This document shows positions 1-7,587 of a stretch of DNA of 24,520 bases, piece after piece (the stretch's first letter is position 1; each line of letters opens with the position of its first letter). The DNA is from Flectobacillus sp. (GTDB lineage: Bacteria; Bacteroidota; Bacteroidia; Cytophagales; Spirosomataceae). The notes under the pieces are model-generated. The model ran no database searches. It was not told the origin of the DNA and was given only the letters and a program-made list of their open reading frames with translations. Where the stretch lies: contig JARXAV010000272.1 of NCBI GenBank assembly GCA_029865665.1, positions 1 to 24,520 on the forward strand, in the 5' to 3' direction. Both the position numbers and the translations under genes were made by a program.

Positions 1-254
1 CGAATGAAATAACCCTCCATTTCAGAAAATGTAGTAGCTTCAAAACGAAATGTTTGTACCTGACGAACAAAAACCAATATTACTTCTTGAAAAATATCAT
101 CACAATCCTCTTCGCTACCACCCTGCTTATAGATATAATTGGTAACAGGGAGTTTAAAACGTTGGTATAAAAAGTTAATTACTTTTTCCACCTCAATTGG
201 ACGATCATCTCGGATACTATCTACACAGGTTTTAGGGGTAAATTTCTGACTCAT
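1..254 (-). CDS. RNA polymerase sigma factor, ECF type (N-terminal part, cut by window edge)
   Basis: Only the first 84 codons are inside the window; the gene runs off the left edge. The ATG is at 254-252. The peptide has a typical sigma-70 region 2 pattern: a helix with VEKVINFLYQRFKLPV, then the segment EEDCDDIFQEVILVFVRQV, which matches the core-polymerase-binding helix of ECF factors (acidic stretch followed by DxFQEV). By family knowledge it would bind core RNA polymerase and direct it to a special promoter set, usually held in check by an anti-sigma partner. It is divergent from the small lipoprotein gene at 532, with 277 bases between them. Region 4 and any partner lie outside the window. 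Confidence 0.8.
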   Translation of the reverse strand, partial: MSQKFTPKTCVDSIRDDRPIEVEKVINFLYQRFKLPVTNYIYKQGGSEEDCDDIFQEVILVFVRQVQTFRFEATTFSEMEGYFI

Positions 255-451
255 AAGCACTTAATGTTATTACTCTTCTCATTTCTAATTTGCAAAGCCT
301 AAACAGGTTTTAGAAATAAATATACTCAAATTAACCTATAAATAAACGGGGATTTACAATTTATCCGCTAACTATACCTTAATGATGAGTATCGTACATC
401 CAAACTGCAATAACCTAGCTAAACTCATTTCGACAGAAAAAAATAAGATTT

Positions 452-537
452 TTTCCGATTTATACTGAATGGGTTATTTCGGAAACATGATAGGATGTTG
501 AGTCTTCACAATCCCCTCAACATCCTAGATCATGTTT
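452..537 (+). promoter_or_regulatory. Long inverted repeat covering the start codon of the small lipoprotein gene
   Basis: Bases 483-502 pair with 516-537 (12 bp TAGGATGTTGAG/CTCAACATCCTA, then 8 bp AAACATGA/TCATGTTT, with a two-base bulge at 528-529) around a 13-base loop. The ATG at 532-534 lies inside the right arm. A second, shorter pair, TTTCCGA (452-458) with TCGGAAA (479-485), shares three bases with the first stem, so the two are not fully compatible. This looks like an RNA structure that could control translation or a DNA operator; which one is inference. Confidence 0.5.
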
Positions 538-681
538 AAAATCATTTGTGTTATTGTAGCAAGCTTATCACTTGCAGCGTGCCAAAACGAGCAAAGCATT
601 ACTCCTAAGAACCAAGTAAATGTAAACAAAGCCATCAGTGCAGATCCTCCTGTTGGTAATGGGAATGGTGGACCTCGCTAA
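532..681 (+). CDS. Small putative lipoprotein, 49 aa
   Basis: An ATG at 532 opens a 49-codon frame ending in TAA at 679-681. The peptide starts MFKIICVIVASLSLAAC: one Lys, a hydrophobic core and a lipobox LAAC with the acceptor Cys at residue 17, so it is probably a signal-peptidase-II-processed lipoprotein with a mature part of only about 33 residues. The mature part is polar and ends in a Gly/Asn-rich tail (VGNGNGGPR). A strong terminator follows six bases after the stop, so the gene is monocistronic. The frame on the opposite strand over the same bases has no comparable features. I do not recognise the family. The small size makes it easy to miss, but lipobox, terminator and upstream structure together support a real gene. 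Confidence 0.7.
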   Translation: MFKIICVIVASLSLAACQNEQSITPKNQVNVNKAISADPPVGNGNGGPR

Positions 682-686
682 TTGTT

Positions 687-720
687 TATGCTCCTTCTTT
701 GCCGAGAAGGAGCATATTTT
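687..720 (+). terminator. Rho-independent terminator of the small lipoprotein gene
   Basis: A perfect 12-bp stem (687-698 with 705-716, arm TATGCTCCTTCT) closes a six-base loop and runs into TTTT. It begins just after the stop codon of the 49-residue lipoprotein. It closely resembles the hairpin at 813-834. Confidence 0.85.
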
Positions 721-802
721 CCGCCTAGAAAAGTATGCAATTGGGATAAAAGATGAACTGTAAATTGACACTCTCCCCCGTAACTGTCAGTAGCAAACCG
801 TC

Positions 803-840
803 TTTAAAACAACCCCTTCTTGGCGGAGAAGGGGCATTTT
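803..840 (-). terminator. Terminator, probably for the minus-strand operon ending at 888 (may be bidirectional)
   Basis: The 8-bp stem CCCCTTCT/AGAAGGGG (813-820 with 827-834) has the loop TGGCGG. Read on the minus strand it is followed by TTGTTTT, suiting the convergent gene that stops at 888; on the plus strand it is followed by CATTTT. It is a near-copy of the 687-720 hairpin with paired changes in the stem. Confidence 0.75.
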
Positions 841-887
841 GAGTTAAGTAGGAACGAGATTACGAGGATTTTATTAATTAAAAAGTC

Positions 888-1550
888 TTATTGAAGTCGT
901 TGCCATTGTTTCGATGGCTTTAGCCTAAAGCTCTTATGATGCTGGTAGAAACGCAACTCATACAACTGAAGCGCATTGATCCAACGAATATCCGATTGCT
1001 GTGCAAACGCACTATCTAACCTTGGCACACGAAACCTTATTACAGGCCGTTCAGTTGAGGTAGCTAATAAATAGGTGGTGTCTTTTTGCCTGAATTCTTC
1101 CAGATGAAACGTCAAGGGAACTTGTTTATATTGTAAGGAATCAGGTAATAAGACAGGTTTAGGGCTATTTGTATAAATATGCGAAGGAACCCACAAGGTT
1201 GTCTGTAAGGCTAGCTGATTTACTTCATAAAAGGTTTTGTAAACCATCAATCCTAGCGAGCAAATAACACAGATTAGGGCAGCTACTTTTCGTAGATATA
1301 CCCAGGGAAGCATAGCGAAATCGTATTGCTCCTGAGCATCTTGTTTCTGTTTTTCTTCAATAACCTGCTCGATTTCGGCAAAAGGTATTTCCTCTAACCA
1401 ATCGTCCAATTTTACCCACAATTGATAATCCGCAAAGAGTTTCTTATCAGTTTGAAGACGTTGTAAAAAGTCAGACTCCTCTTTTGGAGTCATTTTACCA
1501 TGAATAAAATGTTCAATTTCATCAAACGGTTGTTCTAATTCTTCTGACAT
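888..1550 (-). CDS. Single-pass membrane protein, anti-sigma-like
   Basis: The 220-residue protein has an N-terminal cytosolic part (about 1-87) with the pattern EIEHFIHGKMTPKEESDFLQ, a layout seen in Bacteroidota anti-sigma-like proteins (short helix, Gly, Thr/Ser-Pro-Glu-Glu, acidic helix, 'dkklfadyqlw'). One transmembrane helix lies at about 88-107 (YLRKVAALICVICSLGLMVY) and a C-terminal part of about 110 residues is predicted to be periplasmic. There is no zinc-binding HxxxCxxC motif. It is the last gene of its unit, 17 bases after the sigma-like gene, and a terminator follows. It shares N-terminal layout with the protein at 17449-18063, which also follows a sigma-like gene. The anti-sigma role is inferred from this layout and position; no partner is shown. 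Confidence 0.6.
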   Translation of the reverse strand: MSEELEQPFDEIEHFIHGKMTPKEESDFLQRLQTDKKLFADYQLWVKLDDWLEEIPFAEIEQVIEEKQKQDAQEQYDFAMLPWVYLRKVAALICVICSLGLMVYKTFYEVNQLALQTTLWVPSHIYTNSPKPVLLPDSLQYKQVPLTFHLEEFRQKDTTYLLATSTERPVIRFRVPRLDSAFAQQSDIRWINALQLYELRFYQHHKSFRLKPSKQWQRLQ

Positions 1551-1567
1551 AGTTATTTTGCTATTGC

Positions 1568-2734
1568 TTAGGATTCCTTTTGCAGGATAAAATCAACAAT
1601 GGCCAATCCTCTTGAGCCATACCAATTACTCTCAGGGTCATTAATAACCGAACGCATCCACGCAATCAAAGCCTTTTTACAGTCTTGCCTTTGTTGAGCT
1701 TCAGACGTTTTTTTCTCATATACGGGTGGCATTGCCTTTACCGTTTCCACGGTAGGTACAAAACCCAATACAGCTTCTTGGATTAGCCTAGTGAAGTGTT
1801 GATTTCGGGCGGTCAATAACAAGGTTCTGGCTTTACCAGCATGAACATGCTTTATTGCGTCAATTCCCTCTAAGATAAAAGCAAAAACTTCTTCTTTAGA
1901 AAATCTATTATGCTTGATTTCTAAACTTGGCAGCACAAACTCCGACTTGTTTACTCTTCTATTTTCAAGGAAAAGCATTTTGTAAATTCCAGACCAATAA
2001 TCTTTCAAGGTACTTTTAGGGATAAAGTATCCTTGCTTCAATTCGCTTAGCAAAACGGTCATACTCTCAGAAAAAACATCTGCATCGAAGTTGGGAAGGC
2101 TTGCGATGCCAGACTTACAAAGGGCAAATAGCTGATTTTGTGCTTTTTCTTGCTCAACTTCAGTACCATAACTTAGTTGTAGCAGACAATATTTATCTTG
2201 AAACATCCGCTTAAAATAAAGCAATCTATTTCTTTTTTGAACATCGTCTTTGCCGATTAATTTAAACAAATACGTATCAAATACTTGTTGAACAACCCAA
2301 TTAGCTGTCCATTTTTTAACAACTCCTATATGGGTTAAGCCTTGTGCAGTTTTATCAGATAACAGGTTAATCATCAGCTCGTGCCGTTGTTTTAACTTTT
2401 TCTCTACTGACAAATAGCTATTTTTTTGCTGGTTGATATACTGCAATTGGTTCTGATACAATTTTTGTTCATAAAATGGAATCGCAATCAATTGCTTTAA
2501 TGTGCTTACTATTTCGTCTTCGTTTGGCTGATAAGCATAGGACAGCATTGCTTCAATTGCTGTGGCAAATGCGTTATCAATTGCTTCAACAGCTTGTTTT
2601 TCATCCTCATATTTTTCGATTGCATACTGTACAATACGCTTTCTGTATAGTTCGTCAAAACGTTTAATTGCATTGTTTCGAACTACTATATCGTTATGAT
2701 GAAGAGCTGCCATTACCTCTTGAAGTACCGTCAT
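1568..2734 (-). CDS. Sigma-70-like protein with two region-2-like segments
   Basis: I chose the ATG at 2734 (388 aa, starting MTVLQEVMAALHH), 13 bases after the LytTR gene; an upstream TTG at 2758 is in frame but overlaps that gene. Residues about 10-90 look like sigma region 2 (VRNNAIKRFDELYRKRIVQY, then a helix in the EDEKQAVEAIDNAFATAIEAML style). Residues about 185-265 look like a second copy, ending in the typical STLKDYWSGIYKMLFLENRR, as in ECF factors before the region 2 to region 4 linker. I cannot see a convincing region 4 helix-turn-helix in the C-terminal 120 residues. ECF factors are normally about 180-200 residues, so this is twice the usual size. The next gene encodes an anti-sigma-like membrane protein. 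The sigma relationship is by pattern only; it could be a diverged, non-transcriptional relative. Confidence 0.5.
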   Translation of the reverse strand: MTVLQEVMAALHHNDIVVRNNAIKRFDELYRKRIVQYAIEKYEDEKQAVEAIDNAFATAIEAMLSYAYQPNEDEIVSTLKQLIAIPFYEQKLYQNQLQYINQQKNSYLSVEKKLKQRHELMINLLSDKTAQGLTHIGVVKKWTANWVVQQVFDTYLFKLIGKDDVQKRNRLLYFKRMFQDKYCLLQLSYGTEVEQEKAQNQLFALCKSGIASLPNFDADVFSESMTVLLSELKQGYFIPKSTLKDYWSGIYKMLFLENRRVNKSEFVLPSLEIKHNRFSKEEVFAFILEGIDAIKHVHAGKARTLLLTARNQHFTRLIQEAVLGFVPTVETVKAMPPVYEKKTSEAQQRQDCKKALIAWMRSVINDPESNWYGSRGLAIVDFILQKES

Positions 2735-2747
2735 ATTACAAGAAGAA

Positions 2748-3116
2748 TTAATTATCAAAAATATGTTGAAAACGCTTTTTACGTAGAAACAAAAAATAAT
2801 CTAATGAAACCTTACGTCTTCTTGATATAGTTGCTTTCAAGTTATTCTGAAGAGTCACGTAATTATCTTCAGGATAATAGCCTTTTAAATGGGTACTATT
2901 GATAATAAATGAACGATGTATTCTCAAGAACTCGAACTCATAGCAAAGACTTTCAAATGATTTTATGGTTTTAGCAAAAATCAATTTTTGTCCAGAGCGT
3001 AAATGCAAAAAGGTATAATTTGCTGACGCTTCTAACATGACAATTTCAGCTATGGGGTACTTATGTAACCCTAGTTGAATGTAATTATCTCGTCTTGAAG
3101 TGGATAGAGTTTTCAT
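2748..3116 (-). CDS. LytTR-family DNA-binding regulator (no receiver domain)
   Basis: The 122-residue protein is essentially one LytTR DNA-binding domain, residues about 10-115. Diagnostic stretches are EIVMLEASANYTFLHL, then KTIKSFESL, and the hallmark FLRIHRSFIIN followed by V-T-L-QNN and a basic SRRRKVSLDYF. LytTR domains bind direct repeats in promoters. Most family members are response regulators with an N-terminal receiver; here there is none, so it is either constitutive or controlled by partner proteins or its own level. It lies upstream of the double sigma-like gene (13 bases) and downstream of the DUF4384 gene. Its start context, AGATTATG, also precedes the genes starting at 4701 and 6383. 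Confidence 0.88.
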   Translation of the reverse strand: MKTLSTSRRDNYIQLGLHKYPIAEIVMLEASANYTFLHLRSGQKLIFAKTIKSFESLCYEFEFLRIHRSFIINSTHLKGYYPEDNYVTLQNNLKATISRRRKVSLDYFLFLRKKRFQHIFDN

Positions 3117-3249
3117 AATCTTATCTTAGTTAAGTAAATATCATCTGTTTAAAACCAGCCCCTGTTAAAAGCGAAGGTTTCATCTTGTAATTACCACCAA
3201 AATAGAAAGGTTACGAATGAGCAAAAAAAATCTTCTTTTCCTTAAAAAT

Positions 3250-4701
3250 TTATTTTGGATAGGACGTAATCTGTACCATCCGTTGTACGGTTTGGCTACC
3301 TGCGGACTTATCCCTAAGCTTTTCAATAGGATCTATCAGATAATGTAACCCTCCTTTTTCCCTTATGTTAAGTTGTTCAAAGGATCCCGTAGTCGCAAAC
3401 CCAATAATTGCTTCCACACCAAACGGAGCTGAACATAAAAACCGCTCCTTGAGAGGTTGAGGAATATTTGTTTGACTGGCTGTAATTTGAAAATCACTAT
3501 TATTCATAAAGAATAGGCTATCAACTGCATCTTTGTAGATAATACGTACTCGGCATGGGCGATTCGCAATTACATAGAGCGATAGTTCTTCTCCTTCTCT
3601 AAAACTCTGGGGAGCAGAGCCTTTATTTGTTCGAACTTCAAATTGTAATTTTTTAATATCATAATTATCAGGTGTTTCCTTAATTACATTCGTCAATACA
3701 TTATTGGTTGCCACATACGCTTCTTTGGGAACAAGTCCATTTGCCCATTCACTTTTGGTATCAATCAGTATTTTATAGGAAGAATTAACCACCTCATGTC
3801 CAAGACTATCTACTAAGTTAACGTTAACCTCCAATTCATTCCCCTCAACGGTATAGCTACTATTTAAGGTAAGTACTCGATAGATTGAACGAACAGGTAA
3901 CGTCACTTTTAAATTACGATGTGTACAAAGCAACATTGCTTTGAGTTGCCCTGTGAAAAGGTGTGAAAAGCTATTGATAATTCCTTTCCCTTGATAAGAA
4001 ACCTTCTGAATATTAATTTCCTTTGTTTCACTTTTAGGAATTTTGAGGCTTAAATCATTGACAATCTTCTCGACCATATCCTCTAATGTTCTATCAGATA
4101 AGGCTGTAGAGAAGGATTCTACCGAAGTAGCGGCGTTTATTTCCGACAAGTCATTATCTATGTAAGCAATCTTCAACGATTCTTGATTAGCCGCTTCTAC
4201 TCTTAAAACGATTCGACAATAGTCATAATTTCGAATTACCTCTTTATCTTCATAACCATTCAAATGCCATGTACCTTGCATGTATTTCCGTGCATAAATA
4301 AATACATCCGTTTGGTTTTTAAAAAGTACCTTCGCTTCTTCAAATGAGATATTAAAACTTAGTCCTCTCGGTTGGTACCTGGTTTGAACCCCAAAAAAAT
4401 ACTCTTTAATCGGTAACATTTTAGAACTATTGGTCAATATTCCTACAGGATTTAAGTCATTTTCAATGACAACCTGCTGATGGGTTAGGTTTCCAACAAT
4501 TTCATCCCATGATTTCTTTTCATCTTCATCCACTTGAGCGTTAAAGTTAACCTGCATGGCTGCCTTCGTTTTCTTGAGCATCTTTATGGCCTGTTTGAGT
4601 AATAGCTGCTTTTGGTTGACACTCATTGAACTAGACTGCCCAAAGCTAACACCAGAAAGCAACAAACATAAAATGGAAAATAACAATCGTTTTTTAAGCA
4701 T
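3250..4701 (-). CDS. Exported protein with C-terminal DUF4384-like domain
   Basis: The 483-residue protein has a clear signal peptide (MLKKRLLFSILCLLLSGVSFGQ). The middle part, roughly 225-340, has a pattern of alternating strands (TLNSSYTVEGNELEVNVNLVDSLGHEVVNSSY) like the CsgG/FlgO-type domains that often accompany DUF4384; this is a weak resemblance. The C-terminal part (about 355-480) fits DUF4384: FREGEELSLYVIANRPCRVRIIY, then LFFMNNSDF, then FLCSAPFGVEAIIGFAT. It closely resembles the tail of the pseudo-caspase at 12136-13407 (KPCFVRLI, RCGPPYGNDYLLSFAS). A strong terminator lies upstream at 4771-4815, so the gene probably has its own promoter and may lead the unit down to 888. DUF4384 is a beta-rich exported domain often found with proteases or kinases; its function is unknown. 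Confidence 0.8.
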   Translation of the reverse strand: MLKKRLLFSILCLLLSGVSFGQSSSMSVNQKQLLLKQAIKMLKKTKAAMQVNFNAQVDEDEKKSWDEIVGNLTHQQVVIENDLNPVGILTNSSKMLPIKEYFFGVQTRYQPRGLSFNISFEEAKVLFKNQTDVFIYARKYMQGTWHLNGYEDKEVIRNYDYCRIVLRVEAANQESLKIAYIDNDLSEINAATSVESFSTALSDRTLEDMVEKIVNDLSLKIPKSETKEINIQKVSYQGKGIINSFSHLFTGQLKAMLLCTHRNLKVTLPVRSIYRVLTLNSSYTVEGNELEVNVNLVDSLGHEVVNSSYKILIDTKSEWANGLVPKEAYVATNNVLTNVIKETPDNYDIKKLQFEVRTNKGSAPQSFREGEELSLYVIANRPCRVRIIYKDAVDSLFFMNNSDFQITASQTNIPQPLKERFLCSAPFGVEAIIGFATTGSFEQLNIREKGGLHYLIDPIEKLRDKSAGSQTVQRMVQITSYPK

Positions 4702-4770
4702 AATCTCGGTCTTTATCTAAATGGTTTATAAGAAATAATCTAGCTATGAATCAATAGCATCAAGAGAAAT

Positions 4771-4815
4771 TAACAAAAGCGTCCTTCTTCCCTCTACTTG
4801 GAAAAAAGACGCTTT
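4771..4815 (-). terminator. Rho-independent terminator after the papain-like gene
   Basis: Arms 4776-4791 and 4800-4815 form a 16-bp stem. On the minus-strand RNA the two non-Watson-Crick positions are G-U pairs, whereas on the plus strand they would be mismatches, so the structure belongs to the minus-strand transcript. The sequence TTTTGTTAATTT follows. It separates the papain-like gene from the DUF4384 gene. Confidence 0.8.
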
Positions 4816-4862
4816 AATAGGTATAGCGAACTAACACACGTAATAGAGAAGAACTATCATGT

Positions 4863-6383
4863 TTATTTGTGCTTAATTTTCACTAATAATGGGACAATTG
4901 TTCCTTTGGGAGTTCCCTTTACTTCAAACGCTATTTTCTCAGTATCATAAGAAATTGAGCTATAAGGCACAAAATCCTTTCCAATCACCGAGAACACTTT
5001 TTGCTTAAAGTCAGATTCTGCCCCTGGAGCCTTTTTAATATCTTCACTGATTTTATCAAGATCTAATTCTTTCGTTGAATAAAGCACTAAGAAATAATCG
5101 TTGCCCGGTTTATTATCCATCGTAAATGAACTATTTGCAGCAGGCAAAGTTGCTTCGTTATTAGAAGGAATTAAGGTACTGATACCCTCTTCATAAGGGA
5201 ATAATTTCGAAACACGGTTTACATCATCTGAAGCTAAGATGTAAACATAACTTGTTAAGTTATTAGAAATCACCGTTTTGAAGGACGTTCCTGAGGTATA
5301 TTCCTGAGTAGTATTATACGTAATCATGTCAATGGAAGTGGTATCTTTCGTGACATCCAATCCTCTTTCTAAGATTACTCGCACTGGCATACTTTCGCCA
5401 GAATTTAGGATAGGCTTAATACTACCTTTCAACGATACCTGAGCTACTGGCGTAACAGGCGTTGGTGTAACAGGTGCAGGCGTAACGGGTGTTGGTGTTG
5501 GTTCTGGTTTTGGGGCAATGATAGGAGAAATTATCTGAAACGCATAAGGCGTAAAAGCGACCACATCTTTACAATTTGCCCATGTCAAGCCACCGCTACC
5601 CCACTTATCTCCCCAACTATTTACAATTAAAAACGCTTCTCTAGCACTGTCATAACCAATGATTGTTAGGGCATGACCTCCTAATGTTTTTTCGATAGAT
5701 TCGTTCGGAGCAGCTTTCCATGTATCTGTAGCTTTAAAGAAAGACTGAGGAATCATCATTCCGATAATAACAGGGTTTTGACTTTCGTATAAGGCCGTCT
5801 TAATCGCTAATACTCTATCTTCAGTTGAGGTAGTACTGTGTAGTTCAAACAAGGTACTGTAACCTTCAATTTTAAAATTAGAAGCTTCCGCATCAATATC
5901 TGTTGGCAATTGAGTTCCACAACCATAAGGAACCGATTTAAGAGTAGCTACACCTGTTTTTTTCAATAGGTCTAGGGCATCCCAAGGGTTTGTACCTAAC
6001 TGACACTGAATATCGGTTGGTCTTTTGATACGATCAAAAATATATGTTGGAGAAAATGCTATCGCTAAAGCAGCTTCAGGAGTTTTTGCATTCATTAATT
6101 TTGCCTGCATGACCGTTCTCATATAATAAGCGGTTGCCCAACCTACGCAAGTACTAAAATCTCCCTGATTCCCAACGGGTGGTAAATAGGATTTCAAGCT
6201 AAAACTAGGAGGTAAAATTCCTCTTAACATTTTAAATTCAGGTGAGCGTTTAATTAGGCTCATATACTTGCTATCGTTACGTATCATACCTAACTTGTAG
6301 GTTTTTTGTGCAAAAAGTCTTTGCGAACATAGCAAGCTTACCAAAAGTAAAAAGGCAATACGATTTAAAAGTAAGTTTTTCAT
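4863..6383 (-). CDS. Exported papain-like (C1 family) cysteine peptidase with DUF4384-like tail
   Basis: The 506-residue protein has a signal peptide ending near residue 26 (LCSQRLFAQ). The papain-fold domain spans about 60-285 with all key residues: oxyanion Gln73 and catalytic Cys79 in GNQGDFSTCVGWA, His237 in GGHALTIIGYD and Asn255 in NSWGDKWGSGG. There is no long propeptide. A Pro/Thr/Val-rich linker (about 291-313) follows. The C-terminal part is beta-rich with DUF4384 features (SYVYILASDDVNRVSKLFPYE, then TLPAANSSFTMDN, then GNDYFLVLYSTKELDL). It would be a secreted or periplasmic endopeptidase. It begins 73 bases after the exported protein gene at 6457 with no terminator between them, so it is probably co-transcribed, and its unit ends at a terminator. 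The family call is firm; the substrate is unknown. Confidence 0.92.
   Translation of the reverse strand: MKNLLLNRIAFLLLVSLLCSQRLFAQKTYKLGMIRNDSKYMSLIKRSPEFKMLRGILPPSFSLKSYLPPVGNQGDFSTCVGWATAYYMRTVMQAKLMNAKTPEAALAIAFSPTYIFDRIKRPTDIQCQLGTNPWDALDLLKKTGVATLKSVPYGCGTQLPTDIDAEASNFKIEGYSTLFELHSTTSTEDRVLAIKTALYESQNPVIIGMMIPQSFFKATDTWKAAPNESIEKTLGGHALTIIGYDSAREAFLIVNSWGDKWGSGGLTWANCKDVVAFTPYAFQIISPIIAPKPEPTPTPVTPAPVTPTPVTPVAQVSLKGSIKPILNSGESMPVRVILERGLDVTKDTTSIDMITYNTTQEYTSGTSFKTVISNNLTSYVYILASDDVNRVSKLFPYEEGISTLIPSNNEATLPAANSSFTMDNKPGNDYFLVLYSTKELDLDKISEDIKKAPGAESDFKQKVFSVIGKDFVPYSSISYDTEKIAFEVKGTPKGTIVPLLVKIKHK
5451..5516 (-). repeat. Short degenerate tandem repeat coding a Pro-Thr-Val linker
   Basis: Inside the papain-like gene, imperfect copies of a unit encoding TPVTP/APVTP are repeated, giving the flexible linker between the peptidase and the DUF4384-like tail. 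Such repeats can change length by slippage. Confidence 0.6.
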
Positions 6384-6456
6384 AATCTGTTTATTTTAAG
6401 CTTATTATTTAGATTTAACACTTATTGAGGGAGCAAATAACACAGGGTTAATGCTA

Positions 6457-7587
6457 CTAAAGTTCTTTTAAAATCACTTGAGATAATTGATAATAAGAAC
6501 CTATACCTGAAATACATTTACCCGGAGCTGGCATACGTTGAGCAGAGGTAATCTGAGTTGTTACTGGAACTCCTTTGTCAAACTTCTCAACACTATGGAA
6601 AGTAGTAATGCGATTAAACCACTTGTTATAATCATTTTTACGGAATTCATCATAAAAACTGATGTCCACACTTTTTAATTGATAACTAGTTTTTTTCTCC
6701 CGTACTTTTCTAAAAAATGCTTCTTTAGTTAATTGCTGGGGCGTTCCTTCTTTACTGATTATCGTTACAAAGCCACTCTCATCAAACAAAATGGCACTTT
6801 CTTCTTCTAACTGCTCTAACGCTACAGCACTAAGACTTGCTTGTTTTAAGGTCTCTATATACTCCACAAAACGTTGTACTTTTTTCTCTGCTGTCCAGTC
6901 AATCACTGGCACAATTACTTCTACAGGTTTAACCACGGGTTTAGGCTCAGGTACAATCGTATCTTTCTTCATAATGACGATTGGAAGCGACGTACCTTTA
7001 CGAACGATTTGTTCGATTTTTGCGTAACGAACATTTCTTTTAGTGTCAGAATAAACTACCGCAACAAAAGATAAAGTATCTTGTACTTCAACATTTAACT
7101 GAGCGTTAGGTCGGCCATGAATTGTTACGGGAATGGTTACTTTGTAACGGTGAAGTAACCGCTGATCTGCTGTAGTTGAGTCTAAACTGAGTATCTCCAT
7201 CTCGTCACGAGACAATTGGTATTTGAAGGTATTTTTATACACCCCAGAAGATAATTTCAAAAAATCCAGTGGAGCGATAAAGTTTTTACCAGCAATAGTC
7301 TCCAACTTTTTGTCCGTCTTGATATCCCCAGGAAGTAGATGATTCACTACTAAAGAGGTATCACTCGTAAAGAAAAGCTCGACAAAGTCTTTTGCTTTTT
7401 TGTTTGTGGGGTCTTTGGCTAAAATTGGAACTAATAAATTCACTTCTTTTTGATAGCCTTTTAACATCAAGTCAATAGCACGTTCATGTGGACTAGGAAT
7501 TTCTTCTGATTTTAGACTCCATAAGCCTACACACACAAAAACAGCGACTACTATTCTACTTACCATGTTTACAAAATAATTTTTCAT
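6457..7587 (-). CDS. Exported protein of unknown function with C-terminal 'IADKS'-type module
   Basis: The 376-residue protein has an N-terminal hydrophobic signal (MVSRIVVAVFVCVGLWSL). The first half is beta-rich with no family I recognise. After a Pro/Lys-rich linker (about 213-230, PEPKPVVKPVEVIVP) comes a module at about 233-345 beginning VQRFVEYIETLKQASLSAVALEQLEEESAILF and followed by V-T-I-I-S-K-E-G-T. This has the same order of elements as the exported proteins at 9502, 10118 and the C-terminus of the caspase at 10737. The ATG at 7587 overlaps the upstream stop by four bases (ATGA), so translation is probably coupled. An accessory role for the caspase or papain-like enzyme is inferred only from position. 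Confidence 0.6.
   Translation of the reverse strand: MKNYFVNMVSRIVVAVFVCVGLWSLKSEEIPSPHERAIDLMLKGYQKEVNLLVPILAKDPTNKKAKDFVELFFTSDTSLVVNHLLPGDIKTDKKLETIAGKNFIAPLDFLKLSSGVYKNTFKYQLSRDEMEILSLDSTTADQRLLHRYKVTIPVTIHGRPNAQLNVEVQDTLSFVAVVYSDTKRNVRYAKIEQIVRKGTSLPIVIMKKDTIVPEPKPVVKPVEVIVPVIDWTAEKKVQRFVEYIETLKQASLSAVALEQLEEESAILFDESGFVTIISKEGTPQQLTKEAFFRKVREKKTSYQLKSVDISFYDEFRKNDYNKWFNRITTFHSVEKFDKGVPVTTQITSAQRMPAPGKCISGIGSYYQLSQVILKEL

Noticed and set aside
568..771. Open frame of 67 codons on the minus strand over the small lipoprotein
   Set aside because: It is antisense to a frame with a good lipobox and crosses the terminator hairpin; the translation has no domain or signal features.
2735..2758. 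TTG start for the double sigma-like protein
   Set aside because: It overlaps the LytTR gene end; the ATG at 2734 gives normal spacing.
3117..3249. Terminator between the DUF4384 and LytTR genes
   Set aside because: A T-run is present on the minus strand, but no convincing stem precedes it, so I left the two genes in one possible unit.
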